A stretch of 64,000 nt of DNA from Pseudomonas sp. PB101 (GTDB lineage Bacteria > Pseudomonadota > Gammaproteobacteria > Pseudomonadales > Pseudomonadaceae). The notes under the pieces are model-generated. The model was not told the origin of the DNA. It saw only the letters and a list, made by a program, of their open reading frames with translations, and searched no databases. The stretch lies in contig NZ_RWIR01000055.1 in assembly GCF_009764265.1 (NCBI RefSeq), positions 124,001-188,000 of the forward strand. The letters are read 5' to 3'. Shown here piece after piece: positions 8,773-17,663 of this stretch (its first letter is position 1; every line of letters begins with the position of its first letter). A program made the position numbers and the translations under genes.

Positions 8773-9885
8773 ATGAACGTAACGATTTTGCATGGCTACA
8801 GTGCGTCCAACTCCGGTGACGGTCTGCTCGTGGATCTGGCCATTGCCCTGGTGCAGCGAAACTTTGGTGATGACACCTCGATCAGTGTCGTGGCCTCCGA
8901 TCCAGAGTCCTTCAGTTACTTGCCGCACCCGCGTTTTGACGCGCCGGTCATGGCGGCCAAGGGGCTGGGGCGGGTCAAGCAGGCAGTGTTCCTCAACCAG
9001 TCCTACGCCGGTCTTGCTGATCTGTTGAAGAAAACCGATTTGATCGTCGGCGTCGGTGGCGGCTACATGCGCTCCAAAAGCGCCTTCGAACACATCAAGT
9101 TGAAACTGGGCCACGCCAAGCAACTGGAAACGGCGATCCTCAGCAAAGTGCCGTCGGTGTACCTGCCGCAAAGCATCGGACCGTTCCACGGCGAGAGCAG
9201 CAAGATCGTCGAGCATTACGCCAGCGCCGATGCGGTGTTCGTGCGTGACAACAGGTCGTCGGCGATTTTCGATGCCTGTGAAAATGTCTACCGCGCGCCG
9301 GATCTGGCGGTCCAGTCATTGGCCAGCAAAATCCTCATGCAGCCCAAGTTCACCCGTTGCGCGTCATCGCCGGCAACGGTGTGTGTGGTGCTGCGCAAGC
9401 CGCCGGAGTGGAGCAAGGAAAAGAAGGTCGCTTACGTGGCGAACTTGAAGCTGCTGCTGCAACGCTTGAAGAACAAAAGCAAAGTGGTTTGCGCGGTCCA
9501 GAGCGCCGTTCGCGGCAACGATGACGGTGCGTTCTATCGCGAATTGGGCATTACCGAAGACCTGCTGCCGTTGAAGGCGACGCTGGCCAAATATCAGCCG
9601 GACCTGGTGATTTCCGTGCGCCTGCACGGCGCCATCGAATCGCTGCTGTCCGGCGTCCCGGCGTACCACATCAGCTATGAGCGCAAAGGTTTCGGCGCCT
9701 ATCAGGACATGGGCGTGGAAGACTGGGTGATCAACGGCGGCGACATTAATGTCGACACCATCATCGACACGGTCTACGCGCCGAACGCACTGTCCAGTTT
9801 CGGCAAACGCCTGACCGACACTTGCCGCGAGATCGAGGCAAAAACCGTGGCCATGGACGACATCATCAAAGGTATCGTTCGATGA
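8773..9885 (+). CDS. Polysaccharide pyruvyltransferase family protein
   Basis: 370 aa. It begins MNVTILHGYSASNSGDGLLV, matching the glycine-rich opening of the polysaccharide pyruvyltransferase family (PF04230). It has the internal VGVGGGYMRS and LPQSIGPF motifs and the C-terminal RLHGAIESLLSGVPAYHI signature. These enzymes use phosphoenolpyruvate to place a pyruvate ketal on a sugar, giving the polymer negative charge. The gene lies 15 bases after the glycosyltransferase and overlaps the flippase start by four bases, so it is part of the same operon. Confidence 0.85.
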   Translation: MNVTILHGYSASNSGDGLLVDLAIALVQRNFGDDTSISVVASDPESFSYLPHPRFDAPVMAAKGLGRVKQAVFLNQSYAGLADLLKKTDLIVGVGGGYMRSKSAFEHIKLKLGHAKQLETAILSKVPSVYLPQSIGPFHGESSKIVEHYASADAVFVRDNRSSAIFDACENVYRAPDLAVQSLASKILMQPKFTRCASSPATVCVVLRKPPEWSKEKKVAYVANLKLLLQRLKNKSKVVCAVQSAVRGNDDGAFYRELGITEDLLPLKATLAKYQPDLVISVRLHGAIESLLSGVPAYHISYERKGFGAYQDMGVEDWVINGGDINVDTIIDTVYAPNALSSFGKRLTDTCREIEAKTVAMDDIIKGIVR

Positions 9886-11111
9886 TATTTCGGCTACTGC
9901 TTCGCGGCGGAGCATTGGGCGCGAAGTTTTTGCTGGTGCTGGCGATCACCCATTTCCTCGGTTATGAGGCGCTGGGTTTTTACGGCGTGGTGGTCGCCGC
10001 CTCGTTGATTGCGTCGAAGTTCTACAGCGTCGGCTTCAGTTCCGAAATCAATCGGTTGATCAGCGTCGGTGGCAGTTCGCGACGGGTCGTCGACAAGGTC
10101 CTGCTGCTGTACCTGGCTGTGGGGCTGTTGTTGTCGGTGGTGACGGTGTTGGTTTATTCGCTGTTCCAGGACGTCGAGGCAACGACCACGCTGATCCTCT
10201 GCGTGACCCTGGTTTTGCTCACGGAACATCTGTCGTTCGAAATCAACTCCTTCGTGTTTTCCGCGCAGAAAGCCACGGCCGGTGCGTTGCTGTTTTTCAT
10301 CAAGACCGGCCTCTGGGCGCTGTTGGCGGTGGGCGGGATGATGCTCGGCTGGGTGTCCGGGATCGCCAGTGTGCTGTGGCTGTGGGTTGCGGCCAACGTG
10401 CTGGTGATCGTCGCCGGTTACCTGATTGTGGTGAACGTGCACAAGGGCCGGGTGAGCGGGTCGCTGGCCACGGCGACCGTGTGGAAGGCCGGGTTGCCGT
10501 TCTATCTCGGCACGGGCTTGATCGCGTTGAGTCAGTACGCCGAGCGCTTTCTGATTATCGACCTCGAGCCCTACGCCAGCCTTGGTAAGTACGTGTACGC
10601 CTGGTCGGCTGCCAATACCCTGCAGGCGCTGTCCTATGCGGTGGTGGCGGTGGTCGGCATTCCGGTGCTCGCCAAGCGTTTTCAGGCTGATCAACAGCCG
10701 TTCACGGTCCGGCAACTGTTCGTGAACAAATGGGTCATGCGCTCGCTGGTGGTGTCCGCCGCAGTGGCGGTGCTGATTTATCTGTTCTTCAACGTTGTGC
10801 TCGATTACGTCGCCACGACCGTGCCGCGTCCGGACAACGCGATCCTCGGCGTGCTGATTTTTTCCTTCGCCCTGCGTGCCATTGGCGACATCGTCTGGGG
10901 CGGTTTGATTGCCTCGAAGAACAGCCGGGTGTCACTGGCCAGTGCGGCAATCTGCTTGCTGGTTTCGGTGCCGGCCAGCTACCTGCTGATCAAGCACTAT
11001 TCGATCTACGGCGCTGCCTGGGGCAACGTCTTTGCGATCATCGTGCAGCTCGGCGTGATTGCCGTGTTGACCCGTGTGACCCGGCCGAAGGGGGCTTTGG
11101 CATGGGGTTGA
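9882..11111 (+). CDS. wzx: Oligosaccharide flippase (Wzx-like)
   Basis: 409 aa, very hydrophobic, with about 12 predicted membrane helices; it begins MIFRLLLRGGALGAKFLLVL. Layout and charge pattern fit the polysaccharide biosynthesis/MOP exporter superfamily, which flips undecaprenyl-linked repeat units across the inner membrane. The chosen start at 9882 overlaps the previous stop (ATGA) and gives a standard N-terminus, whereas the open frame further upstream reads into the preceding gene. Its end overlaps the next membrane protein gene by 10 bases. Wzx is assigned by fold and context; sequence identity within this family is low. Confidence 0.75.
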   Translation: MIFRLLLRGGALGAKFLLVLAITHFLGYEALGFYGVVVAASLIASKFYSVGFSSEINRLISVGGSSRRVVDKVLLLYLAVGLLLSVVTVLVYSLFQDVEATTTLILCVTLVLLTEHLSFEINSFVFSAQKATAGALLFFIKTGLWALLAVGGMMLGWVSGIASVLWLWVAANVLVIVAGYLIVVNVHKGRVSGSLATATVWKAGLPFYLGTGLIALSQYAERFLIIDLEPYASLGKYVYAWSAANTLQALSYAVVAVVGIPVLAKRFQADQQPFTVRQLFVNKWVMRSLVVSAAVAVLIYLFFNVVLDYVATTVPRPDNAILGVLIFSFALRAIGDIVWGGLIASKNSRVSLASAAICLLVSVPASYLLIKHYSIYGAAWGNVFAIIVQLGVIAVLTRVTRPKGALAWG

Positions 11112-12205
11112 AACTGCCGTGCATCGAGTTTCGAGGCAAGAGACTCGACTCGTCGATATCGTTCCTGATCCTGTTCACCGGGTTGTTTCTGTCAGTGGCC
11201 ATGCCGCTGTTGGTCCCTCGCGATCCTGGCCCGGATGCCATGACCTTGTGGTCGTCCTACGCCCGTGCCGACAACTGCAATTTCTGGAACCCGTTCTCGC
11301 CGGATCGCTCTTCCTATGAGTGTTCGGCGTTTCTACTGCGACCCACCGGGATCAATCTGACCAATGCCTGGGCGTACGGCATGTTCTGCAATTTTTTCCT
11401 CACGGCGATTCCGGTGGTGGTCTTCCGGCGCATGCCGCTGACGATTTTCGGCACGCTGTGTCTGTGGGGCATCGTTCGTTCGTTCTTCCTTGAAAACCTG
11501 ACCAAGGAAATCATTGTGTCGGTGGCGGTGTTGAGCATTTTACTCAGCTCTTTGACGCGCAAGTATCGCGGCGGATTTTTCTTCTCGGCGGTGATCTACG
11601 GCGTGCTGATCCGGCCCTACTGGATTCTGTTTTCACTGTCCTGGGTCGGCGTCTGCGTGATGAAGAAGTATGTCTCGCGCCTCACCTTTTTCCTGATGCT
11701 GTTCTTGTTCTACCTGGCGGTCGCCATGGCGATCCAGGTGGCGCTCGGGTTTCCGGTGTCGTCGATTCGCGCCAGCAACAATGAACTGCGCACGGCGGGC
11801 GAAGAGGGCTCCAAGTCGTTGATCGTCTCGTGGCTCAGCGGCAGCGACTTTGTCTCGCAAGCGCTGGACTCGATGATCATTTTCTTCCGGCTGTCGTTCC
11901 CGGTGGAACTGATTTTGCTGTCGGGGCCGGGGCAGGTGATCTTCGTGGCGTTGATGATCATGACCGCATTGCTGCTATTCAAAGTCATCACGTCGACCGA
12001 TTACAAAGGCGCGCCGATCCAGACCAAGCCCAAGGAACTTATCGCGATTCCGCTGGCGTTCCTGCTGGTTCAAGGCCTGTTCGAGCCGGACTTCGGCTCC
12101 TTCGCCCGGCACTTCTCGATGGTGGTGCCGGTGTTGTTCGTCGGTCTGGGATTGATGTTGCGGGCGAACAAGCCGGTGCAAGTTGAATCAAGAATTCTGA
12201 ATTGA
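11102..12205 (+). CDS. Polytopic membrane protein, probable Wzy-type polymerase
   Basis: 367 aa starting at ATG 11102 inside the end of the flippase gene. About ten hydrophobic segments are visible, with a larger periplasmic loop near residues 60-95 (GPDAMTLWSSYARADNCNFW) and another near 220-250. No family signature is certain. In a Wzy-dependent locus that already has flippase, kinase, export porin and transferases, the remaining polytopic protein is the best candidate for the polymerase. Wzy proteins diverge so far that context is usually the main evidence, so this is inference. Confidence 0.55.
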   Translation: MGLKLPCIEFRGKRLDSSISFLILFTGLFLSVAMPLLVPRDPGPDAMTLWSSYARADNCNFWNPFSPDRSSYECSAFLLRPTGINLTNAWAYGMFCNFFLTAIPVVVFRRMPLTIFGTLCLWGIVRSFFLENLTKEIIVSVAVLSILLSSLTRKYRGGFFFSAVIYGVLIRPYWILFSLSWVGVCVMKKYVSRLTFFLMLFLFYLAVAMAIQVALGFPVSSIRASNNELRTAGEEGSKSLIVSWLSGSDFVSQALDSMIIFFRLSFPVELILLSGPGQVIFVALMIMTALLLFKVITSTDYKGAPIQTKPKELIAIPLAFLLVQGLFEPDFGSFARHFSMVVPVLFVGLGLMLRANKPVQVESRILN

Positions 12206-12217
12206 GGCAGGTGCTTT

Positions 12218-13255
12218 ATGTCGAGTAGGAAAAAGTCCCTGGAGATCGAAACCCTGCGTGGCCTGGCGTGCCTGCTGCTGGTGCTCTATCACGTGATCGG
12301 CCCGTTGGGTGGCGGCTTGAAAATAGACCTGGGCTCGCCGTTCCGGGTGATTGCCGACTCCATGGTGTACGTGCGGATGCCGCTGTTCACCTTTATCTCG
12401 GGCTACATTTACTCCATCTACAAAATACGCGGCAATGATTTTTCCGCGTTTTTCAGCGGCAAGGTGCGACGCTTGATCGTGCCGCTGTTTTGCGTGGGCG
12501 TGCCGTTCTCGGTGTTGCAGGCGGTGGGGCCGGGTGTGAACAAGGACGTCGGTGTGATCGACGCGTTGTTGTCGTTCTGGGTGCCGATCAACCACTTCTG
12601 GTTCCTGCAGGCGGTGTTCATCATTTTCATGTTCGTCGGCCTGCTGGAGTGGCGTGGTTTGCTGCGCTCGGCGACGCGCTTGTATCTGCTGTTTGCCTTT
12701 TCGGCGGTGTTGTTTTTGTTACCGCAGTTCAAGTTCGATGCGTTCGGCATTAATGGCGCGATCTACCTGCTACCGTTCTTTGTGGCGGGGATGATTGGCC
12801 AGGAAAATGTCGATGCGGTGAAACAACGGTTCAAGGTGATCGGGCCGTTGGTGTTTGTGTTGATCTCGCTGACGCTACTGTACGTGGCGGCGGTGGATCG
12901 CGAGTTGATCGTCGACCGCCGCAGCCTGATCGGTTTGACCGTGGGTTGCGTGTCCTGCATTGCGTTGCTGTCCAGTGACATGCGCTCGAAATGGCTGACC
13001 TGGCTCGGCGGGTATTCCTATGGGATTTTCCTGTTCCATGTGTTGTTTGCCGCCACTTCGCGGTTTGTCCTGGGGCGTTTGGGCGTGAAGGACGAAAGCC
13101 TTCTGGTGCTCGGTGGCTTGACGTGTGGCTTGCTGGGGCCGGTGGTTCTATCGATGGTTTTCAGTCGATTCAACTTCACCTCCGTGCTGTTCCTGGGTGA
13201 GCGTGCGGCGGCTAAAAAACCGCCGGCAAACGTCGCCCCGGTACCCCAGATATGA
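12218..13255 (+). CDS. Acyltransferase family 3 membrane protein (OafA-like)
   Basis: 345 aa with about ten membrane helices. The start MSSRKKSLEIETLRGLACLL carries the family hallmark ETLRGLA, and YHVIG follows about ten residues later. The VYVRMPLFTFISGYIYS segment is also typical of acyltransferase-3 proteins. Such enzymes move acetyl or other short acyl groups (for example succinyl) onto sugars during polysaccharide synthesis. It follows the polymerase-like gene by 12 bases and precedes the SGNH hydrolase, so the two may act as an acylation/deacylation pair. The acyl group is unknown. Confidence 0.85.
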   Translation: MSSRKKSLEIETLRGLACLLLVLYHVIGPLGGGLKIDLGSPFRVIADSMVYVRMPLFTFISGYIYSIYKIRGNDFSAFFSGKVRRLIVPLFCVGVPFSVLQAVGPGVNKDVGVIDALLSFWVPINHFWFLQAVFIIFMFVGLLEWRGLLRSATRLYLLFAFSAVLFLLPQFKFDAFGINGAIYLLPFFVAGMIGQENVDAVKQRFKVIGPLVFVLISLTLLYVAAVDRELIVDRRSLIGLTVGCVSCIALLSSDMRSKWLTWLGGYSYGIFLFHVLFAATSRFVLGRLGVKDESLLVLGGLTCGLLGPVVLSMVFSRFNFTSVLFLGERAAAKKPPANVAPVPQI

Positions 13256-13282
13256 TGAGTGTTCGAGTGAAGGAAGCGATGC

Positions 13283-14749
13283 ATGTTGGCAGTTGATGAC
13301 GTCCAGCCTGTTGCGGCGTCAGTGGTCGAAGTCGGCGACGCTCGCGAACGGTTTGGCCAGTGGCGCGAAGGGAAGGGTGGGAAGGTCCTGTCGATCTCGG
13401 TGATCGGCGACAGCTATAGCGCCGGGCAGGATTTCTATCTGAACAAACTGGTACAGCGGCTGGCCGGGGAGACGGGTTTCGCCGGTCCCGGCTATGTCGG
13501 TTTCAACCATGGCGCGGCACTTGGCGGCACGCACTTCAAATACACCCGCAGCAGCGAAAAATACTTCGGCGGCGACTGGCAGGTGTCCGCCCTCGGCCAG
13601 GCCAGCCCCGATAGTCGCACCTTTACCGGAGGGCCCGGCGCCTGGCTGCAGATCGATGCCAATCCGACAGCGGCCATCAACACGGCTGTCTCCCAAGCCA
13701 AACTGCTCTACCTCGGCAATGGCGAACCCAATGAGGTTCGTTACCGCTGGGCACCGTCCCAATCCTGGCAGCCATTGACGCTCGCAGGCTCGGGGGTTCA
13801 GGAAGTGCCGCTGCCGGGCACCTCGGCAGCGACAAACTGGTCGTTCCGGCTGGAAGTGGTGAAAGGCGCGCCAACGCTCTTTGGCTTGTGGATGAGCAAC
13901 GACCAGGGCGGCGTGCGGGTATCAAAGCTGGCGGCGTCCGGCGCGGCATCCGCTGACTTCTACCACAGCGATAGCCGTTGGCAGGCGCAGTGGAAGACGG
14001 TGGTGTCGAAGATTCCCGCTGACATCTACCTGATCATGCTGGGTGGCAACGACCAGGGTTTTGGCGTGAAGCCCGAGCAGTACCGGAAGAACATTCAGGG
14101 ATTGGTGGGGATGGTCCGTGAGATTCAACCGGCGGCGAGCATCAACCTGATCCTGCGTCAGGACACGACGCGTTCCAGTGCTTACCCGATGTCGGCCTAT
14201 GCGCAAGTCCTGGAACCCTGGGCACGCGAGCAGCATTTGGGTTACGCCAATCTGCAATGTGCATTCGGTACCGACGTCAAACGCTACACCGCCACCATGA
14301 TCGGCCCGGACAAGATTCATCCGGTGCCGGCCACGGGTGGGCAAGTGATTGCCGATTACTTCTATCGTCTTCTTGTCGGTGGCAACTCCGGGGTATCAGC
14401 ACAGGGCAGCCGATTCGAAGTGCTCCAGATGAGCGAGCAGCTCTGCGGTTTTAAGCGGCATCAGTTGCGTAGCGCAACGGGTCTCCACATTGATGATGAT
14501 GGCCGGGTCATTGCAGCAAATGCGCACCCGGAATCGCCAGTCGCTGAAAATCACTTTCAGTCCATCGCGGTCATCGATTTCCAGCGCCTGCCCGCGGTAA
14601 AGCCTTTTCAGGTGAGCGAGGAGGGGATAGGGGTCGAGCATCGGCCGGCGGATGTCTCCGGAAGAGGGAAACATACCGATCCGTTCCACCAGCAGAGTGG
14701 GGCCGAGCCAGGATTCGTTGGCGCTCGGCAACCGCTGATGGCGCGATAA
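13283..14749 (+). CDS. SGNH/GDSL hydrolase with a C-terminal tail read from antisense DNA
   Basis: 488 aa if read to the first stop. The SGNH blocks are clear: SVIGDSYSAGQD with nucleophile Ser44 (block I), MLGGNDQGFG (block III) and DKIHPVPATGGQVIADYFY (block V), so the catalytic domain ends near residue 375. Such proteins are often carbohydrate esterases or acyltransferases that act with acyltransferase-3 partners. The last roughly 115 residues show no relation to the family and lie over the complementary strand of a phosphohexomutase-like reading frame (14396-14815). The original stop may have been lost in a rearrangement. No clear signal peptide is visible. Confidence 0.75.
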   Translation: MLAVDDVQPVAASVVEVGDARERFGQWREGKGGKVLSISVIGDSYSAGQDFYLNKLVQRLAGETGFAGPGYVGFNHGAALGGTHFKYTRSSEKYFGGDWQVSALGQASPDSRTFTGGPGAWLQIDANPTAAINTAVSQAKLLYLGNGEPNEVRYRWAPSQSWQPLTLAGSGVQEVPLPGTSAATNWSFRLEVVKGAPTLFGLWMSNDQGGVRVSKLAASGAASADFYHSDSRWQAQWKTVVSKIPADIYLIMLGGNDQGFGVKPEQYRKNIQGLVGMVREIQPAASINLILRQDTTRSSAYPMSAYAQVLEPWAREQHLGYANLQCAFGTDVKRYTATMIGPDKIHPVPATGGQVIADYFYRLLVGGNSGVSAQGSRFEVLQMSEQLCGFKRHQLRSATGLHIDDDGRVIAANAHPESPVAENHFQSIAVIDFQRLPAVKPFQVSEEGIGVEHRPADVSGRGKHTDPFHQQSGAEPGFVGARQPLMAR

Positions 14750-14815
14750 CGAGGACATCACCCCGAGGTTGCCCACCTCCATTTCAATGTATGCCGAGAG
14801 TTTTTTAATGTTCAT
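14396..14815 (-). pseudogene. Orphan C-terminal domain of a phosphomannomutase-like protein
   Basis: 139 aa. The segment GMFPSSGDIRRPMLDP followed by GLKVIFSDWRFRVRICCND and IINVETR resembles the end of domain III and domain IV (phosphate-binding) of phosphomannomutase/phosphoglucomutase enzymes. The catalytic serine, metal-binding and sugar-binding domains are absent, so it cannot be an active mutase. AGGCAGG lies 5' of the ATG at 14815, and the gene points the same way as galU, 48 bases upstream of it. About 350 bases overlap the tail of the SGNH hydrolase on the other strand. It may be a degraded remnant or a small expressed domain. Confidence 0.55.
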
Positions 14816-14863
14816 GGTTGGCCTGCCTGAAATGAAGAGTGGGCGTCGGGTGCTGGAGCCGTC

Positions 14864-15697
14864 TTAGCGGCCCTTGAGGTACACGTTTTCGTAGCAGAAG
14901 TTGGTCGCCTGCAAGTAACCCTCGGCGTCGCCGCAATCGAAGCGCAAACCCTTGAACTTGTAGGCCAGCACACAGCCGTTCTGCGCCTGTTTCATCAGCG
15001 CGTCGGTGATCTGGATCTCGCCACCTTTACCCGGTTCGGTGTCGGCGATCAGGTCGAAGATATCCGGCGTCAGAATGTAGCGGCCGATGATCGCCAGGTT
15101 CGACGGGGCGTCCTGTGGGGCCGGTTTTTCCACCATGTTGTTGACCCGGTAGATCCCGTCGGAGATCGGCTCGCCGGCAATCACGCCGTACTTGTGGGTC
15201 TGGTCGCGGGGGACTTCCTGGATGGCCACGATCGAGCAGCGGTATTTCTTGTACAGCTCGATCATTTGCGTGAGAACGCCATCACCTTCCAGGTTCAGGC
15301 ACAGGTCATCGGCCAGTACCACGGCGAAGGGTTCGTCACCGATCAACGGACGGCCACTGAGAATGGCGTGGCCCAGGCCCTTCATTTCCACCTGACGGGT
15401 GTAGGAGAAGGTGCAGGTGTCGATGAGCTCGCGGGTTCCGGCCAGGAACTTCTCTTTCTCGGTGCCGCGAATCTGGTGCTCCAGTTCATAGCTGATGTCG
15501 AAGTGGTCTTCCAGCGCACGCTTGCCCCGCCCGGTGACGATCGCCATGTGTTGCAGGCCGGCGTCCCGTGCTTCTTCGACGGCGTACTCGATCAATGGCT
15601 TGTTGACGATCGGCAGCATTTCCTTGGGCATGGCTTTGGTCGCTGGCAAGAAACGAGTGCCATAGCCGGCAGCGGGGAACAAACATTTACGAATCAT
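14864..15697 (-). CDS. galU: UTP-glucose-1-phosphate uridylyltransferase
   Basis: 277 aa, close to the usual 275-300. The nucleotide-binding opening FPAAGYGTRFLPATKAMPKE and the VEKPAP motif are intact. The enzyme makes UDP-glucose from UTP and glucose-1-phosphate in the cytoplasm. The start at 15697 gives the standard MIRKCLFPAAG N-terminus; the frame continues 21 residues upstream without homology. It lies divergent from galE, so the two genes together supply UDP-Glc and UDP-Gal to the surrounding polymer locus. Confidence 0.95.
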   Translation of the reverse strand: MIRKCLFPAAGYGTRFLPATKAMPKEMLPIVNKPLIEYAVEEARDAGLQHMAIVTGRGKRALEDHFDISYELEHQIRGTEKEKFLAGTRELIDTCTFSYTRQVEMKGLGHAILSGRPLIGDEPFAVVLADDLCLNLEGDGVLTQMIELYKKYRCSIVAIQEVPRDQTHKYGVIAGEPISDGIYRVNNMVEKPAPQDAPSNLAIIGRYILTPDIFDLIADTEPGKGGEIQITDALMKQAQNGCVLAYKFKGLRFDCGDAEGYLQATNFCYENVYLKGR

Positions 15698-16087
15698 AAA
15701 AGTATCCTGGACAGTCATAGAACACGGACAACGGGTGCGCGCAATAACGAGTGATTGCAAGTTTCAATGTTTATTGAAGGCTTACTTTAATACCTGAGTA
15801 TGGCCGCTAGTGGCAAATAGCAATGTGCGGATAACGCGACAATGTTATGAGATGTCGGGTTGATAGTTGTTGGTTATTTTTAGTCGGTATCTGTTGATAG
15901 TGGTGCGTGCGTCGGAATGCTAATAAGTATCCCGCAATACAGTTTGGTCTGAAAAAATATTTATTGCTAGTCGTTGAACTAATTTTGTTTTGGGTTGTTG
16001 TCGCTCTTATTTGTGTGGTTCAGCACACACCTTTAACAAGAGGCGCTTGACGCGCAACTTCGCACCTTTCCCACTATGGACCGCGCT
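15698..16087. promoter_or_regulatory. AT-rich divergent promoter region between galU and galE
   Basis: 390 bases without a gene. 15760-16010 is distinctly AT-rich compared with its flanks (for example the TATTTTTAGT and AAAATATTTATTG stretches). It must contain the promoters for galU (left) and galE (right). I see no clear operator palindrome. Confidence 0.5.
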
Positions 16088-17104
16088 ATGAAGATTCTGG
16101 TAACGGGTGGAGCTGGATATATCGGTTCGCACACCACGCTCGCACTGCTTGAGGCAGGCTATGAAGTTGTTGTGCTGGATAATCTTTGCAACAGCAGCGA
16201 TGCGGCATTGCACGCGGTGGAAGTCATTTGCGGCAAGAGTGCGCTGATGATTCGCGGCGATGTGTGCGATCGGGCCTTGCTGGACCGGATTTTCCAGCAG
16301 CATGCCATCGATGCTGTCCTGCATTTTGCCGGTCTCAAGGCTGTGGGCGAGAGCGTGCGCAAGCCGCTTGAGTATTACGAGACCAACGTCAGCGGCAGCA
16401 TCACGCTGTGTCAGGCGATGGCCGCTGCCGGGGTGTTTCGCCTGGTGTTCAGTTCGTCGGCCACGGTCTACGGCGAGCCGGAGCAGATGCCGATCCGCGA
16501 GGATTTCCCCACGGGCAACCCGACCAATCCCTACGGTCAATCCAAGCTGATCGTCGAAAATGTGCTGCGTGACCTGAGCCTGGCCGAGCCGCGCTGGAGC
16601 ATCGCGTTGTTGCGTTACTTCAACCCGATCGGCGCGCATGACAGCGGCCATCTGGGCGAAGACCCGAGCGGCATTCCGAATAACCTGGTGCCCTACATCA
16701 GCCAGGTGGCGGTTGGCAGCCTGCAAGAGTTGTCGATCTTCGGTAACGACTACCCCACGGTCGACGGCACCGGGGTGCGCGACTACATCCACGTCGTGGA
16801 CCTGGCGGACGGCCATCTCAAGGCCTTGCAGTCCATCGCCGGGCGCACCGGCATTCATACCTGGAACCTGGGCACGGGCGACGGCTACAGCGTGTTGCAA
16901 GTACTGCGGGCGTTCGAGCAGGCCTGCGGTCAGCCGGTGCCCTATCGGATGATGCCGCGTCGCTCGGGTGATATCGCCGAGAGCTGGGCCGATCCTTCCA
17001 AGGCGGAGAAAGAGCTGGGCTGGAAGGCTACGCGCAACTTGCAGGACATGGTCATTGATACCTGGCGCTGGCAATCGAATCACCCCAAAGGCTACCTGGG
17101 ATGA
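16088..17104 (+). CDS. galE: UDP-glucose 4-epimerase
   Basis: 338 aa, the usual length. The NAD-binding motif GGAGYIGSHT is at residues 7-16, the catalytic Ser is in SSSATVYGEPEQ, and the Tyr/Lys pair is in NPYGQSK. It interconverts UDP-glucose and UDP-galactose. The ATG at 16088 gives the standard MKILVTGGAG; an ATG 12 bases upstream is in frame but less typical. Its location inside the exopolysaccharide locus implies that galactose, or a derivative, is part of the polymer. Confidence 0.95.
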   Translation: MKILVTGGAGYIGSHTTLALLEAGYEVVVLDNLCNSSDAALHAVEVICGKSALMIRGDVCDRALLDRIFQQHAIDAVLHFAGLKAVGESVRKPLEYYETNVSGSITLCQAMAAAGVFRLVFSSSATVYGEPEQMPIREDFPTGNPTNPYGQSKLIVENVLRDLSLAEPRWSIALLRYFNPIGAHDSGHLGEDPSGIPNNLVPYISQVAVGSLQELSIFGNDYPTVDGTGVRDYIHVVDLADGHLKALQSIAGRTGIHTWNLGTGDGYSVLQVLRAFEQACGQPVPYRMMPRRSGDIAESWADPSKAEKELGWKATRNLQDMVIDTWRWQSNHPKGYLG

Positions 17105-17336
17105 TGGCGTTTTAGCCTAGCGTTATTTTCGGTCGGGTTGTTAGATGTTGTCGGGAAAATACACTGGCTATGCCTTTTGCAAGTCCGTAGATATAAACCT
17201 GCCGTTCGACTTTTATTAGTTGGGTAAGACTGTGAAAGAACGACGGATCTTGTCCGCACTTTTCGCGGGCTTGAACTCTACCACCTCTAACGCACTACCC
17301 GATTTCGATCAGGTCGAATGTTAGAAAGGAGTTGAT

Positions 17337-17573
17337 ATGAAGAAAGTGATGGCAATTGCCCTGTTGACGATGTTGAGCAACTGGGCGTCCGCGGTAGAAG
17401 CGCCGCTTACAACTGCGACCAATGTATTGGGTAGCGTGGCGGCGACTCAAGCCACTGCAGCCAGTACTGCAATGGTCGCCAGTGCTGTAGCAGCGTCCAA
17501 CAGTGGTGGAAGTGCAAACGGCGGTACGACGGGTACGACAGGTACCACGGGTACAACCGGTACGCACAACTAA
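17337..17573 (+). CDS. yjbE: YjbE/GfcA-like small secreted protein
   Basis: 78 aa. Residues 1-19 are a signal peptide ending ASA. The mature part is almost all Ala, Ser, Thr and Gly, ending in GGTTGTTGTTGTTGTHN. Composition, length and position directly before wza and yjbFGH match E. coli YjbE/GfcA, the first gene of the yjbEFGH and group-4 capsule operons. GAAAGGAG sits at a good distance before the ATG. Its molecular role is not established. The 232-base region upstream (17105-17336) is the likely operon promoter region and has no gene. Confidence 0.75.
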   Translation: MKKVMAIALLTMLSNWASAVEAPLTTATNVLGSVAATQATAASTAMVASAVAASNSGGSANGGTTGTTGTTGTTGTHN

Positions 17574-17663
17574 CTGAAACATCTGTTGGTGCAGTACAAG
17601 GTCGCCCGATGCAAATCGGGTGACTTTGTTTTGAGATTCGCCCTTGAATAGCGTAGTGCCATT

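Noticed and set aside
17165..17190. Sigma-54-like promoter (TGGC...TTGCA) upstream of yjbE
   Set aside because: The distance between GG and GC is 11 bases, not the required 10, and no activator site is seen.
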